Origin: Bacteroidales bacterium
Lineage (GTDB): Bacteria; Bacteroidota; Bacteroidia; Bacteroidales; UBA932
Length of the DNA stretch: 64,000 bases
Direction of reading: 5' to 3'
Assembly (NCBI GenBank): GCA_017430365.1
Contig: JAFRNC010000005.1
Coordinates: 124,001 to 188,000, forward strand
Positions within the stretch are counted from its first letter, which is position 1, and every line of letters starts with the position of its first letter. Below the pieces are notes generated by a model that worked only from the letters and a program-made list of their open reading frames with translations, was not told where the DNA came from and made no database searches. Below are positions 25,519 to 34,656 of this stretch, in pieces. Both the position numbers and the translations under genes were made by a program.

Positions 25519-26652
25519 CTACTTCCGCATAACCTGAAGGACGGATTCGATGGGGAGGGCGGGAATCACGAGGCCGCCGCGGCCTTTCATGTCGGTTGCC
25601 ATGAACATGGAATTCCAGAGGGCCTCCGCAGTCGCCTCGATGGTTGCTTCGAACAGCGGGCTCATGTCATCGTTATGAAGCAGTGTGGGGTAGTACTTGT
25701 CAGTGGACTCGTCGATAAGATTGTCCGGATAGACGCTGACTGCAATCACATAGTCGCCGCTTCCGTTGGAAGCGATACCGCCGGTCTTGGCCATGCCCAT
25801 CATCGCCCTCTTCGCCATACGTTCGAGATTTCGGGCGTCCAGGGGAGCGTCAGTGATCACCACCATCATGCATGAACCGTCGGGAGAAAGCATGTAATCA
25901 GGGTTCTCGACACTGCTCTTGAAACTGTACTGGCCCAGGCGGCGGCCGACAGGGGCTCCGTCAATCTCCAGTATACCACCGTAGTTGCTCTGGATGAGAA
26001 CACCGACCGTGTATCCGCCGAGGTCCGCCGGAAGGACACGCGAAGAAGTTCCTATACCGCCTTTCCAGCCGAAACATATCGTTCCGGTTCCGGCTCCGAC
26101 ACATCCCTCTTCAACGGGTCCGCCTTTGGCGCTCAAGATTGCCTTGACGACATCGTCGGCTTTAACGTGACGTCCGCGGATATCGTTCAGCTGGCCGTCA
26201 TTCGTTTCGCCGACAATTGCGTTGACACTGCGTACATTCTCGTTCCCCTTGACATTCAGCGTATAGGAGAGGACGCCTTCTATGCCCTGGGCCACGGAAA
26301 GGGTATTGGTCAATACGATCGGGGTCTCTATATTTCCCAGCTCGCGAACCTGAGTCACTCCGGCGAGTTTGCCGAAACCGTTGCCCGCATATATGGCGGC
26401 AGGACATTTTTTCCTGAAGATATTGCCGTCGTGAGGGACAATCGCGGTCACTCCGGTGCGGATATCATCGCCTTCGATGATGGTAACCTGGCCGACCTTT
26501 ACTCCGGGAACGTCAGTGATGGCATTATAGGTTCCTGTCTTGAAAACACCGGGCTCGATGCCGAAATCACGGATGCGGCCACGCTGAGGCTGCTGTGCAA
26601 ACGAGAGAAGGCAGAAGCTTGCCAGCAGGCACGAAAACACGATTCTCTTCAT
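25519..26652 (-). CDS. Secreted P1-family peptidase (DmpA/BapA type)
   Basis: A self-cleaving Ntn-type aminopeptidase, 377 residues with signal peptide MKRIVFSCLLASFCLLSFAQ. The block SPDGSCMMVVITDAPL carries the Gly259-Ser260 autoprocessing site; Ser260 becomes the N-terminal nucleophile. IEPGVFKTGTYNAITDVPGVKVGQ near the N-terminus and CVGAGTGTICFGWKGGIGTSSR are family features. Members release N-terminal D- or beta-amino acids or act as L-aminopeptidases; the substrate here is unknown. The protein is probably periplasmic. It diverges from hflX, and the two have facing promoter boxes. Confidence 0.9.
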   Translation of the reverse strand: MKRIVFSCLLASFCLLSFAQQPQRGRIRDFGIEPGVFKTGTYNAITDVPGVKVGQVTIIEGDDIRTGVTAIVPHDGNIFRKKCPAAIYAGNGFGKLAGVTQVRELGNIETPIVLTNTLSVAQGIEGVLSYTLNVKGNENVRSVNAIVGETNDGQLNDIRGRHVKADDVVKAILSAKGGPVEEGCVGAGTGTICFGWKGGIGTSSRVLPADLGGYTVGVLIQSNYGGILEIDGAPVGRRLGQYSFKSSVENPDYMLSPDGSCMMVVITDAPLDARNLERMAKRAMMGMAKTGGIASNGSGDYVIAVSVYPDNLIDESTDKYYPTLLHNDDMSPLFEATIEATAEALWNSMFMATDMKGRGGLVIPALPIESVLQVMRK

Positions 26653-26669
26653 GATAAATCCATTTTTTA

Positions 26670-26677
26670 CAAATATA
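26670..26677 (-). promoter_or_regulatory. Promoter -7 box of the P1 peptidase gene
   Basis: TATATTTG on the minus strand, 17 bases before the start codon. Confidence 0.6.
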
Positions 26678-26680
26678 GTG

Positions 26681-26688
26681 TATTTTTG
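26681..26688 (+). promoter_or_regulatory. Promoter -7 box of hflX
   Basis: TATTTTTG matches TAnnTTTG, 29 bases before the hflX ATG. It is only 3 bases from the opposing box at 26670-26677, so the two promoters may compete. Confidence 0.55.
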
Positions 26689-26717
26689 CGTCTTAATGGG
26701 CGCAGCCCCGACACAGA

Positions 26718-27935
26718 ATGTACGAGACTACAGACAACAGCATCGTTACGGCCGTATTCGTGGCCGTGATCACTCAGCAGCAGGATGAATCCCAGGTAAA
26801 GGAGTACCTGGACGAACTTCAGTTCCTCGCCCTGACGGCGGGAGTGGTGGGGGAGAAGCGTTTCACCCAGCGCCTCGACCATCCCAGTCCCAGGACTTAT
26901 GTGGGTTCGGGCAAACTGCAGGAAATCAAGGATTACGTGCGGGCCAACGAGATAGACTACGTCCTCTTCGACGATGAACTGACCCCGTCCCAGATGCGCA
27001 ACGTCGAGCGCGAAATCAACGAACATTGGCAGGACCATCACTGCAGCGTCGTCGACCGCACCGGTCTTATACTCGACATTTTCGCAGACAGGGCGCAGAC
27101 CGCCTATGCGAAGACCCAGGTGGAACTCGCACAGTATCAGTATCTTTATCCGCGCCTTACAGGTATGTGGACGCACCTCGAAAGGCAGAGGGGCGGCAAG
27201 GGAGGCCTCAACATGCGAGGCCCGGGCGAAAGCCAGCTGGAGACAGACAGGCGCATCGTACTCGACAAGATCACAAAGCTCAAGGAGCAGCTGAAAAAGA
27301 TAGACCGGCAGATGGCTTCGCAGCGATCGAACCGCGGCCATATGGTCCGCATCTCACTGGTAGGCTATACGAACGTTGGCAAGAGCACGATAATGAACCT
27401 TCTGGCCAAAAGCGACGTTTTCGCCGAAAACAAACTCTTCGCCACACTTGACACCACGGTAAGGAAAGTTGTCATTGAAAACGTTCCGTTCCTTCTCAGC
27501 GACACCGTGGGATTCATACGCAAACTCCCCACGCAGCTTGTGGAATCTTTCAAGAGCACTCTCGACGAGGTCCGCGAGGCTGACATACTGATGCACGTCG
27601 TGGATATCTCACATCCGAATTTCGAAGACCAGATCCGTGTCGTTACCCAGACACTCAAGGATATAGGTGCGCAGGACAAGCCTGTCTACATGGTCTTCAA
27701 CAAGATCGACGCTTACAGGTACGAGCCCTATGACGAATTCTCCCTTCAGGAGAAGCAGATGAAGAACTACACCCTCGAAGAGATGAAAAACACATGGATT
27801 TCGAGGGAACACACGCCCTGTATTTTCCTGTCGGCACTGGAGAAGACCGGAGTTGAAAAACTCCGCGACGATCTGTACAAGATGGTCGCGGAGATACATG
27901 CAGGACGCTACCCTTTCAACAATTTCCTCTGGTAA
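26718..27935 (+). CDS. hflX: Ribosome-associated GTPase HflX
   Basis: A ribosome-splitting GTPase active in stress recovery, 405 residues. The N-terminal HflX domain shows HPSPRTYVGSGKLQEIK and the glycine-rich GGKGGLNMRGPGESQLETDRR. The G domain has G1 LVGYTNVGKSTIMN, G3 LSDTVGFIRKLP, G4 NKID and G5 SALEKTG. The C-terminus ends in RYPFNNFLW. Its last 20 bases overlap, tail to tail, the end of the alpha/beta hydrolase gene. Confidence 0.95.
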   Translation: MYETTDNSIVTAVFVAVITQQQDESQVKEYLDELQFLALTAGVVGEKRFTQRLDHPSPRTYVGSGKLQEIKDYVRANEIDYVLFDDELTPSQMRNVEREINEHWQDHHCSVVDRTGLILDIFADRAQTAYAKTQVELAQYQYLYPRLTGMWTHLERQRGGKGGLNMRGPGESQLETDRRIVLDKITKLKEQLKKIDRQMASQRSNRGHMVRISLVGYTNVGKSTIMNLLAKSDVFAENKLFATLDTTVRKVVIENVPFLLSDTVGFIRKLPTQLVESFKSTLDEVREADILMHVVDISHPNFEDQIRVVTQTLKDIGAQDKPVYMVFNKIDAYRYEPYDEFSLQEKQMKNYTLEEMKNTWISREHTPCIFLSALEKTGVEKLRDDLYKMVAEIHAGRYPFNNFLW

Positions 27936-28746
27936 CGGCCTCTAAAGCCTTCCTGAATTCTTCAGGACTCTCTATGAACGAGTTATGTCCAGTCCCCGGT
28001 ATCGGCAGATAGTGCACTTCCGGGAAGAGTTCCTTCATTGAAGCCACCCTTTCCAGGGGAAGGAAATTGTCGTGGTCGCCGTGGATGAGATATAGCGGCA
28101 CGGGAGGATGTTTCATTATCTCCTGCTGGTCGGGCCGGGTCATCAGGCCGTCGATGGAACTGATGATACCCTCGGGATCGTGTGTCTCGCAGAGTTCTAC
28201 TGTTTCGCGTATCTTCTCGTCGCAGCTGCGGAGATTCTCCTCGTAGTACATCTTGGGAATGGAGGCACCTGCCAGCGTATGGAGTTTTCCGGCTTCTATC
28301 AGAGCCTTCTCCCTCGCCCTGTCGCCTGCTCTCTCAGGATCGTCCGGGAACGGGTGTGAATGGATCAGTACAGCGGCTTCCAAAGCCTCGGGAATGCTCC
28401 TGAGTGCCTGCAGGGTCATGTATCCACCCATGGAATGACCTGCGAGAACAACTTTGGAGACACCGCATTTTTCCATGACTCCCGAAACGACCCTGACTCC
28501 GAATTCCATGGAATTCACGCGTTTGCCTGTGGGGTCTGCGGGCGCGGAATCGGTAAGTCCGTGTCCGGGAAGGTCTATGACTATGAAGCGGTAACGGTCC
28601 TTAAGATCCTCCACCAGTTCGCTGAAGATATACATCGTCTCCAGATAGCCGTGCAGGAGGAAAATGCAGGGACCGTCATTGTGTTTTTCATCCCTGGTAT
28701 CCCATACATGGACGGATATGCCGGCCGCAGTAGTGAAAAATTCCAT
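27916..28746 (-). CDS. Alpha/beta-fold hydrolase
   Basis: A cytoplasmic enzyme of 276 residues with no signal peptide. The oxyanion region LLHGYLET, nucleophile elbow GHSMGGY, acid HGDHDNFLP and catalytic His in GTGHNSFIE are all in the expected order. The family covers esterases, lipases and dehalogenase-like hydrolases; specificity cannot be inferred. It follows the DUF4251 lipoprotein gene by 6 bases and is probably co-transcribed with it. Its 3' end overlaps hflX. Confidence 0.85.
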   Translation of the reverse strand: MEFFTTAAGISVHVWDTRDEKHNDGPCIFLLHGYLETMYIFSELVEDLKDRYRFIVIDLPGHGLTDSAPADPTGKRVNSMEFGVRVVSGVMEKCGVSKVVLAGHSMGGYMTLQALRSIPEALEAAVLIHSHPFPDDPERAGDRAREKALIEAGKLHTLAGASIPKMYYEENLRSCDEKIRETVELCETHDPEGIISSIDGLMTRPDQQEIMKHPPVPLYLIHGDHDNFLPLERVASMKELFPEVHYLPIPGTGHNSFIESPEEFRKALEAVTRGNC

Positions 28747-28752
28747 GTCTTT

Positions 28753-29286
28753 TTATTTCGTTTCAGATTCAGGTTCCGGGATGAGGATGTCGGCAATGAA
28801 ACTCATATAGCGTCCGCCGCTGCTGGTACAGCCTATATGGGCCTTTCCGTTGTCATAGAGCTGAAGTATGACGGTCCATTTCTCAATGCCCTTACCTCCT
28901 TTGAACATGTAACGGTATTCACCTTTTGAGGCGTCCGACCAGTCGCGCTGCAGGGAAACCTTCTCTTTTTCGAAAACTATGGAAATCTCCTCTCCTCCTA
29001 GTGTCGCCGTGCGTGCTTCACCGAAGTAGGGAAGGCGGGTGGTGACAACGTTGTCCTTCAGTCTGAGGGCGTATTCACCAGTCGATGTCCGGGAAGGGAA
29101 TCCCCGGGGAATTATCTGCTTGATATCAAGTACGAAATCTCCCTTTTCTATTGCTTCAGTCATTTGTGCTTTCATAGCCCTTTCCTCGGCCTGTCGCTGG
29201 GCCCTTGAAGCCTGGGAAAGAGAGCCGCACGAAACGAGCGGCAGACAGGCAATGAGCAGAATGATGGTGTTTATTAACGTTTTCAT
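28753..29286 (-). CDS. DUF4251 lipoprotein
   Basis: A 177-residue lipoprotein with signal MKTLINTIILLIACLPLVSC (Cys20). A coiled N-terminal stretch (AQRQAEERAMKAQM) leads into a DUF4251 beta domain with IKQIIPRGFPSRTSTGEY, RLPYFGEA and a GGRYMSFIA end. Function is unknown; the family is common in Bacteroidales. The start at 29286 was preferred over the upstream in-frame Met (29388) because only this one gives a proper lipoprotein signal. sdhA diverges 104 bases away. I see no perfect TAnnTTTG box in the gap. Confidence 0.85.
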   Translation of the reverse strand: MKTLINTIILLIACLPLVSCGSLSQASRAQRQAEERAMKAQMTEAIEKGDFVLDIKQIIPRGFPSRTSTGEYALRLKDNVVTTRLPYFGEARTATLGGEEISIVFEKEKVSLQRDWSDASKGEYRYMFKGGKGIEKWTVILQLYDNGKAHIGCTSSGGRYMSFIADILIPEPESETK

Positions 29287-29390
29287 CGCATTTGTCCTGA
29301 AAATTTCATCAGTAAAGATACAAATAATTGCAAATATCTGCGATTTTTGCGACATTTGTATGTTTTTGAAACACTTAAATATGATCATAT

Positions 29391-31334
29391 ATGACTGAAT
29401 TGATTTCTAAGGTTCCGGAAGGACCGCTCGAACTGAAATGGTCGAAGCACAAGGCCGACATCAAGGTAGTGAGTCCTGCCAATAAGAGAAAAATGGAGAT
29501 CATCGTGATCGGTACCGGTCTCGGTGGTGCTTCCGCAGCCGCTTCCCTCGGAGAACTCGGTTACAACGTCAAGGTGTTCTGCATCAGCGACTCCCCCCGC
29601 CGCGCGCACTCCATCGCAGCACAGGGAGGTATCAATGCCGCCAAAAACTACCAGAACGACAACGACTCGATCTACCGCCTCTTCTACGACACCATCAAGG
29701 GCGGCGACTACCGCAGCCGCGAAGCCAATGTCTACCGTCTGGCAGAGGTGAGCAACAACATCATCGACCAGTGCGTCGCTCAGGGCGTTCCCTTCGCCCG
29801 CGACTACGGCGGACTGCTCGACAACCGCTCCTTCGGAGGCGCCCAGGTCTCGCGTACTTTCTACGCTCGCGGACAGACCGGTCAGCAGCTGCTTCTCGGA
29901 GCCTACGCGGCCCTCAACCGCGCCGTGGCCAACGGCCATGTGAAATCATATCCCCGTCATGAAATGCTTGACCTGGTCATCATCAACGGAGAGGCCAAGG
30001 GTATCATCGCCCGCAACCTGACCAACGGCAAGATCGAACGCTTCGGCGCGCACGCCGTAGTCCTGGCTTCCGGCGGTTATGGCAACACCTACTTCCTCAG
30101 CACCAACGCCATGAACTCCAACGGCTCCGCAGCATGGCAGTGCTACAAGAAGGGTGCATTCTTCGCAAATCCCTGCTTCGCACAGATCCATCCCACCTGC
30201 ATCCCTATCCACGGCGACCAGCAGTCCAAACTTACCCTGATGTCCGAATCGCTCCGCAACGACGGCCGCATCTGGGTTCCCAAGAAACTCGAAGACGCCA
30301 AGAAACTCCAGGAAGGCAAGATCAAGGGTTCGCAGATTCCGGAAGAAGACCGCGATTATTACCTCGAGCGCCGCTACCCGGCCTTCGGCAACCTCGTCCC
30401 GCGTGACGTGGCTTCCCGTGCCGCCAAGGAGCGTTGCGATGCCGGTTATGGTGTCAACAACACCGGAAAGGCCGTATTCCTGGATTTCAAAGACGCCATC
30501 AAGCGACTCGGACGCGAAGTAGTCGATGCCCGCTACGGAAACCTCTTCGACATGTACAAGGAGATTACCGACGTGGATCCCCATGACGAGCCGATGATGA
30601 TCTATCCCGCCATCCACTACACCATGGGCGGCCTCTGGGTCGACTACAACCTGATGACCACCATCCCCGGCCTTTATGCCATCGGTGAAGCCAACTTCTC
30701 CGACCACGGCGGCAACCGCCTCGGAGCGTCCGCTCTGATGCAGGGTTTGGCCGACGGCTATTTCATCCTTCCCTACACAATCGGCGACTATCTGGCAAGC
30801 AAGTTCAAGGAGCCCAAGACCGACACCAACGCTCCCGAATTCGAAGCTGCTGAGAAGGCTGTCCAGGCCAAGATCGACAAACTGATGAATATCAAGGGCA
30901 AGAAGACAGTCGACGCATTCCACAAGGAACTCGGACACATCATGTGGGAATATGTTGGCATGGCGCGCAACGAAGCCGGACTGAAGAAAGCTATCGAACT
31001 CATCCAGAAACTGAAGAAGGAATTCTGGAGCAATGTCTATGTAGCCGGTGAGACCGGAGTCTTCAACCAGGAGCTCGAAAAAGCCCTCCGAGTAGCTGAC
31101 TTCCTTGAAATCGGTGAACTGATGGCACGCGACGCCCTCAACCGCAACGAATCCTGCGGCGGTCACTTCCGCGAGGAGATGCAGACCGAAGAAGGCGAGA
31201 CCAAGCGCGACGACGTCAATTACATGTATGTGGCGGCATGGGAATACAAGGGCGAAGACAAGACCCCTGAACTCCACAAGGAACCGCTGAAATTCGAATT
31301 CGCACACGTAGCCACCCGTAACTACAAAGACTAA
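29391..31334 (+). CDS. sdhA: Succinate dehydrogenase/fumarate reductase flavoprotein subunit
   Basis: The FAD subunit of complex II/QFR, 647 residues, which interconverts succinate and fumarate. It shows the FAD-binding [20 protein letters not shown], the covalent-FAD region with [15 protein letters not shown], active-site stretches HPTC and [16 protein letters not shown], and [18 protein letters not shown] near the C-terminus. It is of the Bacteroidetes/epsilon type with separate A and B. In related genomes a cytochrome b gene (sdhC/frdC) precedes it; here the upstream gene is divergent and is a DUF4251 lipoprotein. sdhB follows after 18 bases. The gene is probably highly expressed. Confidence 0.96.
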   Translation: MTELISKVPEGPLELKWSKHKADIKVVSPANKRKMEIIVIGTGLGGASAAASLGELGYNVKVFCISDSPRRAHSIAAQGGINAAKNYQNDNDSIYRLFYDTIKGGDYRSREANVYRLAEVSNNIIDQCVAQGVPFARDYGGLLDNRSFGGAQVSRTFYARGQTGQQLLLGAYAALNRAVANGHVKSYPRHEMLDLVIINGEAKGIIARNLTNGKIERFGAHAVVLASGGYGNTYFLSTNAMNSNGSAAWQCYKKGAFFANPCFAQIHPTCIPIHGDQQSKLTLMSESLRNDGRIWVPKKLEDAKKLQEGKIKGSQIPEEDRDYYLERRYPAFGNLVPRDVASRAAKERCDAGYGVNNTGKAVFLDFKDAIKRLGREVVDARYGNLFDMYKEITDVDPHDEPMMIYPAIHYTMGGLWVDYNLMTTIPGLYAIGEANFSDHGGNRLGASALMQGLADGYFILPYTIGDYLASKFKEPKTDTNAPEFEAAEKAVQAKIDKLMNIKGKKTVDAFHKELGHIMWEYVGMARNEAGLKKAIELIQKLKKEFWSNVYVAGETGVFNQELEKALRVADFLEIGELMARDALNRNESCGGHFREEMQTEEGETKRDDVNYMYVAAWEYKGEDKTPELHKEPLKFEFAHVATRNYKD

Positions 31335-31352
31335 TCTTAAGAAAGAAGTGAT

Positions 31353-32138
31353 ATGAATTTTACATTGAAAGTTTGGCGTCAGAGAGACGCGAAAAGCAAA
31401 GGACACTTTGAGACCTATCAGGTGAAAGACATCTCGGAAGGCACTTCTTTCCTTGAGATGATGGATATACTCAACGAACAACTGATCGGTGAGAAGATCG
31501 ACCCTGTCGCCTTCGACGCCGGTTGCCACGGCAAGCAGAGCGGTCCTGTCTCGTTCGACCACGATTGCCGCGAAGGTATATGCGGAGCATGCTCGCTCTA
31601 TATCAACGGCCGTGCCCACGGACCTGAAAGCGGAGTAACTACCTGCCAGCTCTACATGCGCAAGTTCAAGGATGGCAGCACCATCACTATCGAGCCCTGG
31701 CGCAGCCGCGGCTTCCCGGTAATCAAGGACCTCGTGGTAGACCGCGGAGCTTATGACAAGATCCTGCAGGCCGGAGGCTTCATCAGCGTGAATACCGGTG
31801 GTGTTCCTGATGCCAACGCCATTCCCATTCCGAAGAAGGATGCAGACGAAAGCATGGATGCAGCTTCCTGTGTAGGATGCGGTGCATGCGCAGCCACCTG
31901 CAAGAACGGTTCGGCAATGCTGTTCGTCGCAGCACGCGTAAGTTCGCTGGCACTCCTGCCCCAGGGCAAGATCGAAGGAGCCCGCAGGGCGAAGGCCATG
32001 GTGGCAAAAATGGATGAACTCGGATTCGGAGCATGCACGAACACCCGCGCCTGCGAGATGGAGTGCCCGAAGCACATCACCGTCAGCCACATCGCCCGCC
32101 TCAACCGCGAATTCCTCAAGGCGAAGTTCAAAGATTAG
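31353..32138 (+). CDS. sdhB: Succinate dehydrogenase/fumarate reductase iron-sulfur subunit
   Basis: The Fe-S subunit of complex II/QFR, 261 residues. It carries a plant-type [2Fe-2S] motif with Cys in [16 protein letters not shown] and a later Cys in TTCQLYM. The [4Fe-4S]/[3Fe-4S] region follows with [15 protein letters not shown] and [10 protein letters not shown]. It carries electrons between SdhA and the quinone-binding cytochrome b, which is not encoded next to it. A hairpin terminator lies about 125 bases past the stop. Confidence 0.96.
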   Translation: MNFTLKVWRQRDAKSKGHFETYQVKDISEGTSFLEMMDILNEQLIGEKIDPVAFDAGCHGKQSGPVSFDHDCREGICGACSLYINGRAHGPESGVTTCQLYMRKFKDGSTITIEPWRSRGFPVIKDLVVDRGAYDKILQAGGFISVNTGGVPDANAIPIPKKDADESMDAASCVGCGACAATCKNGSAMLFVAARVSSLALLPQGKIEGARRAKAMVAKMDELGFGACTNTRACEMECPKHITVSHIARLNREFLKAKFKD

Positions 32139-32263
32139 TGTAAAACAGCGGGCCGGTGTTGATAAAATACACCTGTGTTGATAAGCACAATACTTGTCAA
32201 TAATAATCAAGAAGCTTTTCAACAGCCGGTTTTTCAACACAAGTCCGGAATTCCGCAATCAAC

Positions 32264-32312
32264 AAAACCAGCACCCATTTCATCTCAGACGTGAAATGGG
32301 TGTTGGTTTTAT
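32264..32312 (+). terminator. Terminator hairpin after sdhB
   Basis: 19-base arms (32264-32282 and 32292-32310) with one mismatch; the core is CACCCATTTCA/TGAAATGGGTG, loop of 9, ending in TTTT. Confidence 0.75.
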
Positions 32313-32408
32313 GTTGAAATATCTTTTGATAACTTTCCGGAAGATTTTTTTCAACACAATCAACAGGCTAAGAAATAACCGGAAAAGATTTTTAAAAATT
32401 TTATTTAT

Positions 32409-32416
32409 TAATTTTG
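32409..32416 (+). promoter_or_regulatory. Promoter -7 box of ruvB
   Basis: TAATTTTG matches TAnnTTTG, 25 bases before the ruvB ATG. The upstream half is AT-rich without a clear TTTG. Confidence 0.5.
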
Positions 32417-32441
32417 TGTTGTTGACAAAGTTTGCGCTTAA

Positions 32442-33464
32442 ATGGCTGAAGACTTCAATCCAAGGACGGAGGTATCTTTCAGGGAGAGTGATTTCGACAA
32501 GGTGATCCGCCCCCAGAACTTCGAACAGTTCGCTGGCCAGGAAAAGGAACTCGATAATCTGAAGGTTTTCGTGAAGGCCGCCCTGCTTCGTGGCGAAGCG
32601 CTGGACCATGTCCTTTTCCACGGCCCTCCCGGCCTTGGCAAGACCACCCTGGCACATATAGTGGCCTCTGAACTCGGCGTCAATCTTAAAATGACTTCCG
32701 GACCGATACTGGACAAGCCCGGAGACCTTGCAGGGCTTCTGACTTCCCTTGAATCGGGTGACGTACTGTTCATTGATGAAATACACAGGCTGAGTCCCAT
32801 AGTGGAGGAATATCTGTATTCCGCCATGGAAGACTACCGGATTGACATAATGATAGACAAGGGACCCGGTGCACGGAGCGTTCAGATCTCTCTGAATCCA
32901 TTTACGCTTATAGGCGCCACAACCCGCAGCGGTCTGCTTACCGCTCCCCTCAGGGCCCGTTTCGGAATAAAGTGCCATCTCGAGTATTATGATGCTCCGG
33001 TATTGGAAGGTATTGTGAGGCGCAGTGCAGGTATACTCGATATCGAAATAGATGATGATGCGGCACGTGAGATTGCCCTTCGCAGCCGCGGCACGCCCCG
33101 TATCGCCAATTCCCTGCTCCGCAGGGTGAGGGATTTCGCCCAGGTGAGAGGCAACGGTACGATAGATCTCGAAATAGCGAGATATGCCCTCAATGCGCTG
33201 AATATAGACAAGCGAGGTCTCGATGCCATTGACAACAAGATACTCAATACCATAATCGACAAGTTCGGAGGAGGTCCGGTCGGTGCCGGAACGATAGCCA
33301 CTGCCATAAGCGAGGATGCCGGAACCCTGGAAGAGGTTTATGAGCCCTTCCTGATAAAAGAGGGGTTCATCGCACGTACTCCCCGCGGACGTGTAGTGAC
33401 AGAACTTGCATACAAACATCTCGGAAAATTCAATCCTAATCATGAAAAAGATCTTTTCTCTTAG
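32442..33464 (+). CDS. ruvB: Holliday junction DNA helicase subunit RuvB
   Basis: The hexameric AAA+ motor that drives branch migration with RuvA. The protein is 340 residues, the usual length. Walker A is [13 protein letters not shown], Walker B is LFIDEIHRL, sensor 1 is [10 protein letters not shown], the arginine finger is in PLRARFG, and the winged-helix C-terminus ends with [15 protein letters not shown]. The last 23 bases overlap the next gene. It starts at the right edge of the candidate origin region. Confidence 0.97.
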   Translation: MAEDFNPRTEVSFRESDFDKVIRPQNFEQFAGQEKELDNLKVFVKAALLRGEALDHVLFHGPPGLGKTTLAHIVASELGVNLKMTSGPILDKPGDLAGLLTSLESGDVLFIDEIHRLSPIVEEYLYSAMEDYRIDIMIDKGPGARSVQISLNPFTLIGATTRSGLLTAPLRARFGIKCHLEYYDAPVLEGIVRRSAGILDIEIDDDAAREIALRSRGTPRIANSLLRRVRDFAQVRGNGTIDLEIARYALNALNIDKRGLDAIDNKILNTIIDKFGGGPVGAGTIATAISEDAGTLEEVYEPFLIKEGFIARTPRGRVVTELAYKHLGKFNPNHEKDLFS

Positions 33465-34656
33465 TCTTCTGCTGGCGGTCTGCCTTATTGCGGCATTTGA
33501 TTCCGACGCCTGCACGTCCGCGATTTTCACCGGCAAGGCCACTCCCGACGGCCGTCCGCTTCTCTGGAAGCATCGCGATACGGGTGAACTCGACAACAGG
33601 ATGGAGTATTTTCCCGCCGGTAACGGCAGGAAGTACGGTTTTCTCGGACTTGTCAACAGTGAAGTCAAGGACGGGGAAGTCTGGACCGGAACCAATGAGG
33701 TCGGTTTCTCTATCATGAATACTGCTTCTTATAATCTCCAGAGCGAAGCCGCCGATTTCGAAGATCAGGAAGGTGTATTGATGTATCAGGCACTCGGCAG
33801 CTGCAAGACGCTCAAAGACTTTGAAAAGTTCCTCGACAAGATGAAGAAACCCCGTGGGGTCGAGGCTAATTTCGGTGTGATCGACGCTGAAGGCGGAGCC
33901 GCATATTATGAGGTCAACAATACCGAATGGATCAAGATAGATGTAACGGACCCTAAGATCGCTCCGGAAGGATTCCTTATCTATACGAATCATTCCTATA
34001 CCGGACGGAAGGACGATGGAATGGGTTATGTACGCTACAATACGGCCAACGAGATATTCCACAAGGGTTGGATACGCGGCGTTGAATTCACTCCCCAGTG
34101 GATTTTCAACAATCTCTCTCGCAGCTATTACAATTCCCTGCTCGGCATAGATCTCAACAAGAATCCAGAACTGGCTCCGGGAGGATGGTTCGTGGACCAG
34201 GATTTCATTCCCCGCCGCAGCACAAGCGCTTCCATAGTCATTAAAGGTGTCAAACCCGGTGAAAATCCCGATCTTACCGTAATGTGGACCGTACTTGGCT
34301 ATCCGCCTTGCGGTGTTGCCGTTCCTTTGTTCGCCGCCATGAAGGAAAATCAGCCTTCTTTCATGTGCAATAGCAAGGAGAGCGACAATTCCAGTATGTG
34401 TGACGCTGTCCTGAAGAGCAGGGGTAAAGTATTCCCGCTCAGCCGCGGCAACGGCAAGAACTACTTCAATGTGGGTCTTGCCCGGCAATATATCAAATGG
34501 CTTGCCCCGCTCGAAGAAAGGATTTTCATTGTCATGAACGGGGAAATGGAGAGAATGTACGGCAAAGGATCTTTCGATGCTTCCGCTTGCAGGCAGTTCT
34601 ATGATGAATTCACCCCTGTGATCGACATTTATCTTACCCAGGCTCCCGGTAAATGA
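33442..34656 (+). CDS. Secreted C45-like Ntn hydrolase (acyltransferase/amidohydrolase family)
   Basis: A 404-residue exported protein with signal peptide [20 protein letters not shown]. The next residues are SDA and then Cys24 in [24 protein letters not shown], the nucleophile block of the C45 (acyl-CoA:6-aminopenicillanate acyltransferase-like) Ntn family. Signal-peptide cleavage after Ala23 would itself expose Cys24. Further support is the block [24 protein letters not shown]. The amide bond it cleaves is unknown. It overlaps ruvB by 23 bases and mfd by 4, so it is likely translated from the same mRNA. The in-frame ATG upstream lies deep in ruvB and was rejected. Confidence 0.85.
   Translation: MKKIFSLSLLLAVCLIAAFDSDACTSAIFTGKATPDGRPLLWKHRDTGELDNRMEYFPAGNGRKYGFLGLVNSEVKDGEVWTGTNEVGFSIMNTASYNLQSEAADFEDQEGVLMYQALGSCKTLKDFEKFLDKMKKPRGVEANFGVIDAEGGAAYYEVNNTEWIKIDVTDPKIAPEGFLIYTNHSYTGRKDDGMGYVRYNTANEIFHKGWIRGVEFTPQWIFNNLSRSYYNSLLGIDLNKNPELAPGGWFVDQDFIPRRSTSASIVIKGVKPGENPDLTVMWTVLGYPPCGVAVPLFAAMKENQPSFMCNSKESDNSSMCDAVLKSRGKVFPLSRGNGKNYFNVGLARQYIKWLAPLEERIFIVMNGEMERMYGKGSFDASACRQFYDEFTPVIDIYLTQAPGK

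Larger units (their letters stand above)
32139..32441. other. Candidate replication origin or DnaA-box-like cluster
   Basis: A 303-base gene-free region with repeated 9-mers related to the DnaA box. TGTTGATAA (reverse of TTATCAACA) is at 32157-32165 and 32176-32184. TTTTCAACA is at 32216-32224, 32231-32239 and 32348-32356. Near matches are TGTTGAAAT (32312-32320) and TGTTGACAA (32420-32428). An AT-rich tract covers about 32382-32416. The sdhB terminator hairpin (32264-32310) and a ruvB promoter box also lie inside. No exact TTATCCACA is seen. Confidence 0.45.

Noticed and set aside
29946-32258. 770-residue open frame on the minus strand across sdhA and sdhB
   Set aside because: It is an antisense shadow of two clearly conserved genes, created by GC-rich third positions, and its translation has no recognisable motifs.
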